A DNA stretch of 64,000 nucleotides from Gnetum montanum (GCA_015680685.1 MNCI01009519.1:104671-168670); one strand, 5' to 3'. Positions 22,447 through 35,930 are shown, counted from the stretch's first letter. Translations and numbers: made by a program. Notes: generated by a model not told the origin, from the letters alone.

Positions 22447-24303
22447 ACAAACTAAAAACTCTTCCTTGAGTTCCTTACAAAATATTGGGAAGGTATGGGA
22501 TTATTGACCTGAATGGAACTAATGGTGAATGGGATGACATGTGAACGGATCATCATTACAGAACATGACAAAATTGGTGCTAACAACAACAAGAGTGAAC
22601 ACCTTATACATTGGACATCAGGCCTTATTTGGCAGTTGAGAGAGAAGAGAGAAGAGAGAAGAAGTCTACTATTGCCAATGCCAAGGTTGTGCCTTTCGTT
22701 GTCTATTCGTAAGTGCACCATCCATCTCGTTCCTTGCATAGCTGATTTAGCACTGATCCATTCCAAGTGTTCCCTCCAGATCCAATCCATTGTTGTATGA
22801 TTTCCATTTGCACACACAACACAATCTTTATATTAGCAAGGGTAAATGAATCACAATGTAGTGGATACCTTGCTTCGGTGAAAGGTCCATTGGCTAAGTT
22901 GTGGTATGGCTGATATGGGTCTGGAGTTATAGTGGTGACTACCAAAGGTGTAGGGGTTAGGAGAAAATCAAAAAAATTGGACTAGGACCCCCATGAATAA
23001 TCGTGAACCTCTGGTAGCGATAGAATGGAGAAAGAAAAAGAACAAGAAAGATGGATAAAAAGAGACAACTATAACATCGATGAAATGAATGTCAAGATGG
23101 AAATGAACAAAATAGAGTGTATTGCAAAAATGTTACGGGAAAGAATTTAACTGGTGTACCAAATAGGAATGCCAGTGGGTCCTTCCCAAAGTAGGCTCAT
23201 GCCCTTAATGCCCTGACAAACCCACATTCAAAGAGTCCATAGGCGCTAGGAATGTCGTTTGGGACAAGAGTTAAAGTATTAACCACAAGAATTTACCAAA
23301 AAGAAAAAAATGCATCCACCAAAATATGGACTACTGATGCAACCGACAATGAGGTGGTAAATGGAGAAAGAAGGATGGAGGGAAGAGAATGGAATGGTAT
23401 CCCAAGAATAAGGTGGTGTACAGCCCCTTGTGTATTTCATGGTTAATGTGACTTAGCAGATCCCATTCCAAGTCTGGCCTCAAACAAACCACATCCAGTG
23501 ACTTTGCATTAATGAATTCAGCCAATCCATCCTCTTGAAGTAACAAGAATGCCTTCCCAAAGAGTCACCAACATTCTGACGAAGCGAAAGATGAGATAGG
23601 AAGCAAGGAAGGGCCTTAGTTAGAGGGAGCATTTTTTATTTTGAGTTCCATAACCAGTGCTTGTAGCCCAAGGGATTATTTTGTCTAAGGGGTGTTCTTT
23701 GAATTCTCACGTTTTTTTTTGTTTTATGTGTTTATACATGAGAACCATACCATGCAAAGACTTATTATTTTTATTAGCTCAGCTTCTTGATAATGGAGAA
23801 ATATCGGAATAGGAAGGAAAACTCAAGAAGAAAACATTCAAGCACCCAAGAGAATGGCCAACACAAATGCATCAAGGGCAATCTTTGAGTTCTTCCTTAG
23901 TTTGAGAAATGCCCAATCATTGATTCGTTGATAGTTCTTAATTAGAAAGGAACTATACAATTCCAAGCCAAGACAGACCATAGAAATTTGTGGATGTATG
24001 GATGAAGTGGACTCATTGCCTGCTATATCAAAAGAACCATACCTTAGTATTGACATCATAACTTAAAGGTAAAAACCAAACATTAGCAATCAATAGAAAA
24101 TAGTTCATACCATCATTAGAGCACTTATTAAGTGAAAAAATTAATAAAACAAAACAAAATAGACAAACACACAAATAAATGAAAAAGTATGAATGATGTT
24201 GTAAAAAAAAAATAAGAAGAGTTAAAGAAATTTATAAAACAAAAAAGTGCAAAGCAAAAAAGTGTAAAACAAAAACTTAAAAGAAATTGAGGGCCTCAAA
24301 TGA
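22447..24303 (-). other. 3' untranslated region of gypsy B, no gene seen
   Basis: It matches, on the opposite strand, the 3' untranslated region of element E (62830-63950). Shared text includes ATTCTTGTTACTTCAAGAGG, CCATGAAATACACAAGGGGC and ACTAAGGTATGGTT-like sequence. No conserved frame was found. Confidence 0.7.
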
Positions 24304-25330
24304 TCAGCATAGGTGGCCATTTCCCTCATGAATAAATTTAAAGGGGGAGATCCAAAATAATGAGCACCTATTTGAATTTTTTAGAAGTGTCCAACTTCTC
24401 CCAATTGATGTTTTCAGGTTAAGTGGTAGAAGTTGGCGATGCTCATACTCCAAATTATCTATGCTCTTGTTGTGGGCGTTAGTTGTTCCCCAGTTCGTTC
24501 CATGCATGTTGGTGGTCTACTCTCTTGATCAGCTATCAACCATTAGGTGTTCTCTGGTTGTGTGGTTGCTACATATAGGCACCTTTGTATGTTATTCTCT
24601 AGTGCACACCAGTTACATGCAAGAAATGCTGAGCATTCCTCCATGTCATCACCCTTTGAGTCACTATATGTAATGCATGGAACTTTTTTCTTCTTGATAT
24701 TTTCATAAATGTTTTTCTTTGATATTTCCAAGGAAAGATCATGGATTCCTAGGCATGCGTCTATTGTACTCAGCCATGCCCTTCCCATTATAATTGGGAA
24801 GTCCCCTTTGTTGTTGTTGACTTCTATCACCAGGAAATCAGCTGGGTATGACCAACCACACACAGTGGTAATGATGTCCTTCACCAATCCCAAGGGAATA
24901 TTTCTATGATTGGTCAGCCAACTCTAATTGAATATTTCTCTTCTTGAGCGGAGGTAGGTTCTAGGCTTTATACATTTCTCGTGAGATTAAATTGACTCTG
25001 GAACCTAAGTCAAGAAGAGCCTTATGAGGTTCATTCCCAGTGATTTGGAGGTAGATTAAGGGAATTCCAGGGTTAGAGACTTTCCTAGGAAGGTGGCCTA
25101 CCTTGATCTAGTTGGTAACAGTATGTGTTAACATAACCATATGTGTTGAACTCTATTGTTGGTTTGAAGGGAGCTTTGAAGCCTTAATTGTTGGAGGAGC
25201 GTACACAGACTCAACTGCTTGTGGTTGTGAGAGCTTGTTTGGGCTTTTGGCTTTGAAGAAAGGTCTTCTCTTCTTACAGTTATTAGAACTAGTAGCAGGT
25301 TAAAGGTTTATAGTTCTCGTAGCATTACAT
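24304..25330 (-). pseudogene. Gypsy B aspartic protease region
   Basis: On the minus strand a retropepsin-like segment carries KALLDLGSRVNLIS near 25020-24980, with the catalytic D in LDLGS. It continues in 24893-24543 with LVKDIITTVCGWSYPADFLVI and PIIMGRAWLSTIDA, which match element E at 59450-59600. A TAG separates the two parts. The frame ends shortly after, where reverse transcriptase should follow. Confidence 0.75.
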
Positions 25331-27250
25331 TTCTGTGCTTGAGTGGGGAGTTCTCCTTGCATTGTTGGAGCGGGAGGTACTGGAACTACCGGCGTAAGAG
25401 TGGTGGATGGATTTAGAGGATGGTATGCATATGGTATGTCTTTCATAGGAGAAGGAGTCCTAAAATACTCATGAACTTGGTAGTGATGTTGTGGGGTTGC
25501 GTAACCCATAGAGTCACTTGGAGAAACTGGCTGCTACACATAGTAGCCATATGGGTTTGGTTGCCGGTAAGGGTATTGTTGCCTAGGTGGTGGCATCCCC
25601 CATGATTGTGGGTGTTGCCACTACTAGTGTTGCCTGATAGGTTGTGGCAGAGTTCCACTTGGATAATATGTTAACGGTTGGTGGAACTGCCTTGGGTTAC
25701 CTTGGGGATAAGGTAACCGACGGGGTGCTTGCCGTTTGTTAAGTCTTGGGTTGAGTGCATACACCATGGAATTTTGCAAATGTGAGATTATTGGGCAACA
25801 TCCCTTAGGATGGTCATATTAGTAGATCTCACATCCACAACCTCATCAGTGATAGTCATTTTTCCATTACCTTTGTCATGTGCATAGCCTAAATCTCTCT
25901 ACTTTTTCTTATCATGGTCACTTCTTCATTCCTCCTTAGACTCCTCTACGATTTTTAGGACAGTTTTAATTTTACTATCTAATGAGCTCCATATTTCATC
26001 TACCTTAGCTGATACTTCCATTGTTAATTTTTGAAGTGGAAAGGTTTTTCTATTCACCAACTCTTCGAGTGGTGACTCATTCTCTTCCTCACAAAATCTT
26101 ACTCCCTTCTTTCAGAGGGAAGGATCGCGGTTATATTCTTCCATGCTTTCTCTTTTCCGTAGCTCCCCTTCTTCTTTAGCTACTTGCTTCAACAGTCTAT
26201 GAACTTCATGGGATCTAAGTTTAGATAATCTCCCTTGGCAATATGTCCCAAGGGTTCTCCTAGTTTTGTGTCTTAGCCCATCTACAAGGTGGCGTAGTTG
26301 ATCCCATTGTGCATAATCATGGCCCGGGCAACGATGTAGAAATGCATAATATCAGGCCATGGAAGCATCCAAGGGTTTGTGAGTACCCCTGCTTTCATCC
26401 TTGGATCTTCTTATGCAAGTTGGACACTCTAGAGTACATTTGGTATTTATCGTTAAACAATTCTAGCATCGTACTCCACCTCCTAATGGTTTCTGGCTCT
26501 AAGGACTGGTACCAACTCTCTACTTCTTTTATGAGTGTTCTAGGAAAAAACTTTAACTTTTCCACTCATTTTTGATATTCTCCAAGGCACAAGCATCGTG
26601 AAATGCCTATAAGTGATTTTGCGGATCAGCGTTGTATCCCCCTTCAAATCATGGGATATTATTCATGTCTAGTCTCTTGATCTGACTATCTTTCTGGTGC
26701 CTTGTAGGTATTCTAATTACCTTCGTAATATCTAACATACTCTAGGTTGCTAGTAGGCACTCATCATGATCATCTCCCTCATGATGTCTATGATGCCTAC
26801 ATGGTTCCCTACTTTTCCTTCTTTCATGGCTTGACTCTCTCAAATGTCCTCGTCCTTGGTCTCGACTCTCTCGTCAAGGTCTCTCATCTCACTTACACTT
26901 ATCCTCACCATTATGCTCTTTGTGATTATGTCCTGATGTGGAAGGAGAGGGTAAATGATGTGATGAAGGGGAAGAAGAAGAATACCCATCACCATGGTGA
27001 TGTCTCCTATCTTCTCTTCAGTGATCCTGACCTTGATTATGATGATGATTAGAACGCTCGCCCTTATCTTGCGATTGTGTCCTCTCATTGAACACTTGGT
27101 GTTTGTGGGCATCAGAACTAGGATTTTGTATCGTGGAGTGAAGGTTCTAATACACCACCTCCTCACTATCGTTAGGAGGGGGAACATCATTTTGTACCAC
27201 CCCTAATTTCTCTTATAACAGGTGAAGCATTGTGGGTCCTTTTCTCTTCA
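25330..27250 (-). pseudogene. Gypsy B gag, degenerate
   Basis: The minus-strand capsid/nucleocapsid region aligns in order with gag of elements C and E: a histidine- and acid-rich start near 27190, a capsid part near 26550-26100 and a proline/tyrosine-rich tail near 25509-25300 (YGYATPQHHYQVHEY-like, as in E at 58840). It is broken by frameshifts and stops. Confidence 0.7.
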
Positions 27251-27751
27251 ATGATGTGTGATAACTCTCCTACCATGAGTCCCTTAGACATTGTGCCTCT
27301 GTGAGATGGTAGTCCCTTGTGTCATAATCTTCTATAATGTATTCAGCGTATAGCTGCATCATGTCTATCTATGCAAGAGCGTGAAGAAGCATGTTAGGGA
27401 TTGCCCGATCTAGAGGTAACACTATGTTACCTTGCAAGTCTCTCCAGCATAGTTTTTCATCCTAATGGAGGATAAAAGTAAAATCTGATATATACTCATC
27501 ATGATGAGTATATACCACCCGATACTATTGAGGAACTGGCGATTCTCAATTATGCATGTTAGACTGTCGACGGTCTCTTGTGTGATCCCTAGGTTGTAAA
27601 GTTCTTTTATGAGAAGAAGAAGACATTATGTCTTATTCAATGTGCTGATTAACCATTATATAATTTTTCTCCTAATTAACCCTAAGGGTTCATTTAAGCT
27701 TCCCAATGATGTGGATGATTTCCTATGTTCTACTTAGGGCACAAATCACTT

Positions 27752-27770
27752 AGTCCTCGGAAATGGTGCC
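27752..27770 (-). other. Primer binding site of gypsy B
   Basis: The minus strand reads GGCACCATTTCCGAGGACT, a decayed tRNA-Asp site. It lies directly beside the LTR at 27771. Confidence 0.8.
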
Positions 27771-28574
27771 AATGATGAGTGGCGAGGTACCCCTACACTC
27801 AACCATACAAATACGAGCATTATGAGTGCGATCCGGTCAAACTCTGCAGACTAAGTGCCTACATGCCTTATGGAACACTTAAGGTTAATCATTCGTTGTC
27901 TTCCCAGACTTACTTGTATTTGTCACGGTTATATGATTAAGTAAGTTTGAGGTATATGATTTTTATATCTATTCTATTTTATCTCATATGCTAATGAGGT
28001 GAAGGGTGAAGAGACTAATTAACTAACTTTAACTAACTAACTAAGCCTTAATTAACCTAGCATCAGTATCCGTTCCCACTTACCGTTCACACCCTGAGCC
28101 GATGTAACCTTCTGGGATTACCAAATGCTATTCATTACCAGGATTACCAAGCGTAATGCATGTGCTCGAAGCGATCATACTGAATGCACTTAACTAGGAG
28201 AGAAGGGTTGAGAGAGATTTAATTAACTAATAAATCATTTAAAAAATAAACAATAAATAACAATAAGTAAAGCCCTCTTTAGCTTAGTCCATGCACTGCA
28301 AGATTTATCTAAGAAGTTTATCTTTATTTCCGTACACAAACTTGTGCTTAGGTACAATATTTGCTCGAATAAAGATCTGTTTACTTTGGAGCTCCTACTG
28401 GGGGCACATGGAAATTATTCTATCTCTGGAGAGGAAAAATTGCCAGAGTTTCACTATGGTCTAGGCCTAAACTAAGAAACAAGGGAGAGCTGCCTCTTAT
28501 TTATAGATTTGGCGGTGCACTGTGATATCACATACGCGATATCATAGGGAAAGATGCAATATCGTGTCCCATTA
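27771..28574 (-). repeat. 5' LTR of gypsy B, 804 bp
   Basis: It starts TGATGAGTGGCGAGG and ends GTGTCCCATTA (CATCA decayed). The TATA box on the minus strand is at 28498-28505. The U3 GATAT block has only three copies. Confidence 0.9.
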
Positions 28575-28579
28575 GTGGA
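28575..28579 (+). repeat. Target site duplication of gypsy B, right
   Basis: GTGGA, identical to 21590-21594. It belongs to the interrupted copia reverse transcriptase codons (CRW then I). Confidence 0.85.
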
Positions 28580-30031
28580 TATATGTGTTAAAGACTAATC
28601 CTAATGGCTCAAAGCAATATAAAGCTAGGTTGATGGTTAAATGATTCAGCCAATTGCTAGGTATTAATTTCACTGAAATTTTTTTCACCTATTGTAAAGC
28701 ATTCCCTAATTCATATCCTCTTAGCTATGGTTTGCATGAATCTGGAGTTGAACTAGTTTGACATAAAAATTGCATTTTTACATGGAGATATGGAGAAGGA
28801 GATCTACATGCATATGCCGAAGAGGTTGAATATAAGAAAAGATGTTGTATGTATGTTGAGGAAAAATCTTTATGATTTGAAGCAAGCACCTTGACAATCG
28901 CATAGAAAATTTGATGCTTTCATGATTATCCAATATTACACTAGATATGTAGTTGATCACTATGTATACATTTGTAAATCAAGTCAAGGTAAGATTATGA
29001 TGTTAATTTTATATGTTAATGACATGTTATTAGCTTGAAATAATGCTACTAAAATAAAGAGATTGAAGTAGTATACGTCAAAATCTTTTGCAACCAAGGA
29101 TCTTAGAGCTACCAAAATAATATTGGGTATGAATATCCATAGAGATAGAAAGCATGGTTTATTATCATAGAATAGGATCATTATATTATAAAATTTATAG
29201 AATGTTTTAACATGAAAAATTATGTTTCTATTATTACTCCATTGGGATCATACTTCCAATTGTCATAAAGGGATGAAGCTTAGCTTGAGGAGTACGTTTA
29301 TGTTATGTCATCCATTTATTATACGTATGTTGTGGGAAGTCTAATGTATGTAATGGTATTTACTAGACCTAACATTTCCTATGCAATGGGATTGGTGCAT
29401 GATTCATGAGAAATCCTAAAAAGAAATACTAGAAAGCTATCAAATGGATACTATGGTATCTAAAATGTATCATACACTATTCCCTATGTTTTGGTGATTC
29501 TCAAATTTGTATTGCTAGTTATGTTAATTTAGATTATGCTAGTTACAAAGATACACATAGATCTATATAGGTTATGTATTTACACTTAATGGTAAAGTTG
29601 TAAGTTGGATGTTCCATCTTCAAGCTCATGTGGTTCTGTTTGCTACTAAGGTTGAGTATGTTGCCATGAGTGAAGGATCAAAAGAGATGTTATGATTGAA
29701 GAACATGTTATGTTAGCTTGAACATGGTCAACAAAAGTACACATTATACTATGATAGCTAGAGTGCCTTATTCTTATGTAGGCATGTAGCATACCATGAT
29801 CAAAGAAAGCATATTAATGTTTAAATCACTTTTTTCAAGAGTTGGTTGAAGCTAGAAAGCTTGATGTATTGAAGTTATCTACTCAACCAAATTTTTCAAA
29901 TATATTGACAAAGAAAATGGCTAGGTCAAAACATTTAGGTTCCTACAAAGGAATTGGCACAGTTTCTCGATGGAACTAACTTTGAAAAGTGGTGTATGTC
30001 TTGAAACAAATGTATCTTCAAGTGGGAATAT
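28575..30031 (+). pseudogene. Copia A reverse transcriptase (rest) and RNase H
   Basis: Reading on from the gypsy B duplication gives VLKTNPNGSKQYKARL, the usual copia reverse-transcriptase motif. The catalytic box near 29011 reads YVND instead of YVDD. RNase H follows, with EYVAMSEGSKEM near 29650 and DQRKHINV near 29800. The purine tract AAGTGGGAATA precedes the 3' LTR. Many stops are present. Confidence 0.78.
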
Positions 30032-30350
30032 TGTTTTCATGAAGATAAATTTTGAAAAATATACTATAATGGACAGGAACTATGAATTGTTTTCTTTTTT
30101 AGACATGTTTCTAATTTTTGTTTATATTTCCTAATTATAATGATTCATAATAACCAATTTTTAAAAAAATTATTAGTCCTAACAAGATTGGAATTTTTTC
30201 CATAATTTTTGGATTGGTTCATTCCTATATAAAGGGCCTTGGATCCTTGATCTTTTGGAGGTTTTTTTTATTACTCGAGCAAGTAGAGAGAAAGTTCTTC
30301 TTTGATGTACAAAGTCTTGTTAATAGCACTATTATTCTTTTTTGGAGATT
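30032..30350 (+). repeat. 3' LTR of copia A
   Basis: It begins TGTTTTCATGAAG after the purine tract at 30020-30030. TATATAAA at 30226-30233 is the TATA box. Homology to 18496-18810 ends at GAGATTA, after which gypsy fragment D begins. The LTR end may be trimmed. Confidence 0.75.
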
Positions 30351-30580
30351 ACTATTTTGTTGGGATTAGTAGAACATATTGTAACCATTGTTAGTAGGTG
30401 ATCAATGTTAACAACTATAAAGAAGAATTTCCAAGGAAAATGAATTTGGTAAGATTATAATGAAGAGGAGGATTTCATGCATCATGTACAATGACATAAG
30501 ATGCCATTACAGGAAATAAATATGGGCAATGAAGATTACTTCTATTACAACATGTAAGAGGTATGCCAAAACCATCAACA
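30351..30580 (+). pseudogene. Gypsy fragment D, protease part
   Basis: The text TTGGGATTAGTAG and AAAATGAATTTGGTAAGATTA matches element E around 59440-59470 and 59620-59680, with an internal deletion. It continues after copia B at 36406. Confidence 0.65.
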
Positions 30581-30945
30581 TGAAGAATCTAAAGGGCCCT
30601 AGATCTACGATCTAACCTTAAAGGAAATAAAAAACTTTGTTAGAACAAGCACACTTTTTTGAAACTTTCTTTCTTTTATATCTCTTATATATTTTCAAGG
30701 AATATGTGTTGTTACAATTATATAGACCTTGATCTCTCAAGAATAGATTTCAAGAGATAAGCATGAATCTTGAAAATCATGGGGATGATCCTTATCATAT
30801 TATTTAAGGATCTTCTTAATATAGCATGAACTAAACATGGAATTGGAAAAGAATTACATGAATAGGATCTCATCTTATTTAATATAGATTTATAAATCAT
30901 ATATAACTAATTCTATTATGAAACATCTAGTCATCATATTCCACA
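30581..30945 (-). repeat. 3' LTR of copia B, 365 bp
   Basis: In plus coordinates it starts TGAAGAATCTAAAGGG and ends CATCATATTCCACA. It aligns without large gaps to 36041-36405. Confidence 0.93.
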
Positions 30946-30965
30946 AACACCTCCTCCCCTGTGCA
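30946..30965 (-). other. Polypurine tract of copia B
   Basis: The minus strand reads CACAGGGGAGGAGGTGTT directly before the LTR start TGTGGAATATG. Confidence 0.75.
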
Positions 30966-31269
30966 CCACCCTCCATACTCATCCCCCTCCCCCAATGATA
31001 GTAAGCGGTTCCACTCCAAGGAAGTCTATGAAAAATTCAAAATTTTCACATATTATAATCTTGGTAAATATATATACCATTTGTGCCTTAGTTTCACAAT
31101 GTTTTGTCTTGGATTAATCTTTTGAGATGATGATGCTTGATATCTATGTGTTTGGAACATCCATGATGAATAGAATTATGTACCATCACAACAGCACTTA
31201 TGCTATCACAATATAAGCAAATAGAAGGTTCAAGTGTATATCCCATTTTAGTGAAAATGGAGTGGATCC

Positions 31270-32460
31270 ATATGGCTTGAGTAGCAACATTTGTTACAGC
31301 TATGTATTCATCTTCTGCTGTTGAGAGTATGACTGTAGGTTACTTCTTTGATCCATAGGAGATAAGTGATGGACCAAAGAAAAAACAAAAACCAAAAGTT
31401 GACTTTCAATCTTCAAGGTCACCTTCCTAATCTGCATTAGTGTATCCCCATATCTTAAAATTTTTATGTCGATAAAATGTGATCCCATAATCTGTAGTAC
31501 TTTTTAGATATTGCAAAATCCATTTCTTAGCTTCCTAATGTGATACATGCAGATCTTGCATGAACTGAGAGAGGTAATTTATAGCAAATTGGATATCTAG
31601 ATGAGTATTGGAGAGATACATGAGAATACCAACAAGGGATTAGTATAGTAAAGGGTTGACAAATGGGGATGTGTCATCCTTGGAAATTTTTGTACCAAGG
31701 GAGAGTGATGTATCTGAAGGATTACAATTAATTATGCCAAATTTCTCAATTAAGGATTGGGAAAATTTCATTTGGCATATGGAAATTGATTTTTTTCTTT
31801 GGATAACTTGAAAATCCAAAAAATGTGACATATTCCATAGATTAAACATTTCAATTCATTTTTCATAGCATTAAGAAAATTATTTCATAATGCAATTGTA
31901 GATGAAAAATAGATTAAATCATCTACATATAAACAAAAAAAAATCATCTCCAGATACCTTTTTGTATATATTTATTTGGGACTGAAGATTGGTGAAGCCT
32001 TTTTTTATGAAAAATGTATAAATACATGCATACCATGCACGTGGAGCTTTCTTGAGCCCATATAATGCTTTATGGAGCTTGTAAACATGATTTCATTTTC
32101 CTTCATCAATGAATCTTGATAGTTGCTCCACCTAAACTTCATCTTTAAGGAAACCATTAAGAAATTAAAAGGCTACATGTAGTTGATAAATCACATTGCC
32201 AGCTTGTGCAACAATGGCAAGAAATATTCTCATTGATTCCATTTGTGAACTAGGAACAGAGTTATCACCAAAGTCTCTTCCTTGCTATTGGAGATAACCT
32301 TTGGCAACTAGACAAGCTTTGAATTTTATGATTTCACCATATTGATTTATTTTAATTTTAAATATCCATTTTAAACTAATTATTAGCTTACCAACTGGAG
32401 GAGGAACTAAGCTCTAAGTATTATTTTTGTGAATTTGTTGTAGCTCTTTCTCCATGGTAG
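31270..32460 (-). pseudogene. Copia B reverse transcriptase and RNase H
   Basis: On the minus strand the catalytic YVDD box is at 31918-31929. It is followed by MSHFLDFQVIQ and EKFGIINCNPSDTSLSLGTK (31849-31640). RNase H follows with GYTNAD near 31455 and EDEYIAVTN near 31310. Stops interrupt it. Confidence 0.82.
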
Positions 32461-33586
32461 CAATCCAATGAGTATCATGCATAGCTTTGTCAACTATGGA
32501 TGGTTCTAGCAAACCATCATCACTCCACCCAGCGGCGTAAGCAGTGTAAAAAATTCATCATCCATGGTGGTTAAGAGACAATCTTCAACAAGTTCCACAT
32601 ATTAGGTTAGATGAGCATTGGTTTCTTGAAAATGACTTCAGGTCATGTGCTTATCAAAATTCATATCCAGCATTTGTGATGCTAGATGATACGTAGCTAG
32701 CCGTGATGTGGATGGAATCTACCATGGAGTGGACATTGTTGATGTAGAGTATCCCAGAGGAAATGATTTGTGATGGAGCTACTGTAAAGTATTGGTTTGT
32801 AAGAGGGAATGAGTTGTAGTGATGCTACTACATAGTATTGGCCTATGAAACATTATGATTTTTATCCCAATGTCAAGCTATGTTGAAAATAGTTTTAGGT
32901 GGGATTGATCCCATAAAATGAGGAAATAGATGATTAGTAGCTATACAATCTATCTCCAAATTCTGGCATTGATGTAGATGTGGAAAAAATTATGTTTAGG
33001 TAGCCAAGATCCCTACATTGTAAGTTGTAAAATAATTGATTAAGGGTGTCCAATGAGCAGGTGTGTATATTTGGCCTCTGCTATGCTAGAATGTAGCAAG
33101 AGATGATGATGTTCATGACATAGCAAAAAAATTAGGAAAAATAATACCTTTATGGCCATGCCAGTGTTGCAAATGATCAATGGAAAAATCTAGTCATTGA
33201 TTTGGGTTTATTATCACAAAAAATTCTTGCTAGGATTTGTAGTTGAACTATGGGTATTCTAGGTTGACAGCAATAGGCATGTTTTATCCTACACTACTAT
33301 AGAAAAAATAGTCCATCGGAGGTATTTGCTATTAGAAATATAGATGCTGCCACAGTACAATATTTGGTGGATAGCTAGATCATCCATTATGCATGTTGGA
33401 TGGCAGGTTTCTATCCCAACCATGTGAGAACAAATGTTGCTACTACCTTGCATAGTTGCTATTGTTGAATGGTGATGATGTTGCTTCTATGGCTGCTGCA
33501 AATGAGAATGAATTCCCATGGTGGAAGTTGAAATGCTGCGACTGGAAAATAGATGTGTCATTTCCTAAAAAATGAATATTATTTTT

Positions 33587-34669
33587 CTAATGTTCAATGA
33601 CCTTTATAGGTACCACATCAAACCTTTGTTTTCCTTCATGTTGGTTAGAAATCATATTTTTCCTGGTACATGGTATATAATTTGGTTGCAGTCCCACATC
33701 AAGTGTACTTTCTCCTACATGTTGTTTACATGAATTGACTGTAGACTCATTAAAATGTATATCACATGACTCTATCACCTTTTTATTTTTAACATCATAG
33801 CACTTATATGCTTTGGAGTTTAGAGCATATCTAAGAAAAATACAAGGCATAGCTTTCACATCTAATTTTTGTCGATTTTGTGCAAGGATTTGCACATAGC
33901 AAAGAGAACCAAAACTTTTCAAATGAGAAATATTGGGTAGATAACCATGCCATAATTCATATGGTGTTTCATTTTGAATTGATCTTGATGGCACCATATT
34001 TAAGAGATAAATTGATGTTGCACAAGCTTCAGCCCAAAACTTATTCTCTAAACCTGACATTTGAAGTAGACATCTTGCCATTTCAACCACTGTTGTATTT
34101 TTTCCTTTCAGTGATGTCATTGTTTGAGGTGTAAATGATGTGTTAGTTTGATGAATAATCCCTTATTCCTTTTTACAAAATTCATCAAATTCATTTGATA
34201 AAAATTCACTATCACAATATGTTCAGATTTTCTTATTTGTATTGCCACTTTGATTTTCTACTTCCACCTTAAATTCCTTAAAAAATCCCAATGTTTGAGA
34301 TTTTAATTTCATAAAATATCCCCAAGAAAATCTTGAAAAATCATCCACTATGATTAACATATATCAATTTTTACCTAGGCTTAATGTTTGCATGGGATAG
34401 CATAAATCCATATGAACTAGATCTAATTTTTCTTGAGATCTATCTTCTTTTCTAGGAAATGGCAACCTTGTAATTTTCCCTAGTTGACATATGTCATAAT
34501 CATGATTATCAAAAAAATAAACTTTTGGTATACCTCTAATAGTTTCTCCTTTTTGCATGTGGTCCATTGAGCCAAAGTTGACATGTCCTAAGTGAGCATG
34601 CCATGACCATGCTTTGTCTTCAGTGATAGTGAGGCAATGAACATCCTTTTGCATTTGCAACTTGTACAT
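33587..34669 (-). pseudogene. Copia B integrase
   Basis: The zinc-finger side at 34669-34364 has WHAHLGHVNFGSM (both His) and DICQLGK, where the first Cys of the usual CxxC pair is Tyr. The C-terminal half at 34120-33587 has FWAEACATSIYLLN and TPYELWHG. The usual AERKN with the catalytic Glu reads LKGKN, so the Glu is lost. Frames are broken between the parts. Confidence 0.8.
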
Positions 34670-34699
34670 TTGGTTTTTTCTTATAGGGATAATGGTAAT

Positions 34700-35930
34700 A
34701 CCTTTATCATCATCAGCCTTATAAATTTTACAAAAATATTTTTTAAATTCAACACAAGACCCATTGTGACATAATTACCCCACACTTAATAAATTCTTTG
34801 AAAGATTTGGAACAAAATAGATCTAGGAAATAACATATTTGTTACCTTGAGTTGTTGTGAAGGCAATTGATCCAATCCTGGAAATGGTTAACTTCTTTCC
34901 ATTACCTATAGTTACCTTTCCATCATATTTTTCCAAGATTGAGAACAATTTCATATTCCCTATCATGTGATTGTTGCACCCATTATCAACATACCAAATA
35001 TTGTTGTTGTTGCCAGCATCTAGTACCTTTGTAGAGATTAGGAGTTGATCTTCCTCCTTTTCAATATAAAATAATTTCTCACATTTTTATTGATCTTCAT
35101 GTTCTACAATTTTGCTTTTACCTTCTTTTCATACTTCTTCTTTGACCAACATTCAAGAGTATTTTGGGTGTTGGTACCATAAAAATCACAATGCTTACCT
35201 TCCTTTGATTGTTTTGATCTTCCATGAACACAACCTCTAGATCTACTATGACTACATTCATGTCCTCTAAATGAGGATCCACTTGAGGATCTTTAATATT
35301 GATTTTGATTTTGATTGGATGTCCTCTAAAATTTTTCTTGAAATGAATTTGCTATTGAATCCTTACAATTAGCAATTCTTTGCTCATATGTCCTCAAGCT
35401 TCCTATGAGCTCAGCCATGATCATCTTATTGAGATCTCTTACATCTTCAATAGCCACGATGATGGGATCATATCACCTAGTTACACTTCAAAGGATTTTT
35501 TTCAATAACATTCCTTTCCTTAAGTGTTTCTCCATAGGATTCAAGTCCATTTCAAACTTGTTGAAATTGGTTGTTGTACTGATCAATATTCTCTGAATCT
35601 AGCTTCTACAAAGATTCAAAATCTTTTCTTAATACTTGTAACTTGACAACATGAACTTTTAATGATCCCTTGTATGCAATCTCCAGTGCATCCCATGTAG
35701 CTTTACTAGTTCAATGCATGACAATTTTGGGAAAGATTGTCAGATGTAACCCAGATTGAATGATGAATAATTCTTTTGCATCTCTCTTATGAAGCTCCTT
35801 AACTTCATTCTTTTCATCCTTCTTCAAGGCTTGAAATGTTGCTTTTTCAACACCTTGGAATCCATTTTTAACAAGATCCCACAAATCTTGTGAGATCAAA
35901 AATGTCTACATGTTGATTGGCCAATATTCA
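34700..35930 (-). pseudogene. Copia B gag and protease
   Basis: The gag core is at 35899-35711 (SQDLWDLVKNGF; AKELFIIQSGL). A decayed zinc knuckle (CDFYGTNTQNTLECW) lies near 35190. The protease site WYVDNGCNNHM near 34990 has DNG where DSG is usual. This sequence is upstream of the integrase and downstream of the primer site. Confidence 0.78.

Larger units (their letters stand above)
21595..28574 (-). mobile_element. Gypsy element B (Athila-like), complete ends, no reverse transcriptase or integrase
   Basis: Two LTRs (21595-22436 and 27771-28574) flank a minus-strand internal region. The duplication GTGGA is at both ends. Internal order is primer site, leader, gag, protease, then directly a 3' untranslated region like that of element E at 62830-63950. 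Reverse transcriptase, RNase H and integrase are absent, so B is a deletion derivative that would need help in trans. It sits inside the copia A reverse transcriptase: the codons on either side rejoin in frame. Confidence 0.9.
18496..30350 (+). mobile_element. Copia element A (Ty1/copia), split by gypsy B
   Basis: It has similar LTRs at both ends and, between them, broken gag, protease, integrase, reverse transcriptase and RNase H in Ty1/copia order. Gypsy element B interrupts the reverse transcriptase at 21594/28575. Without B and one duplication it would be about 4.9 kb. The 3' end runs into gypsy fragment D at about 30351. No clear target duplication was found, so the outer limits are homology limits. 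Confidence 0.8.

Noticed and set aside
22452-22945. Overlapping open frames on both strands in the gypsy B 3' untranslated region
   Set aside because: Not preserved in the matching region of element E and without domain similarity.
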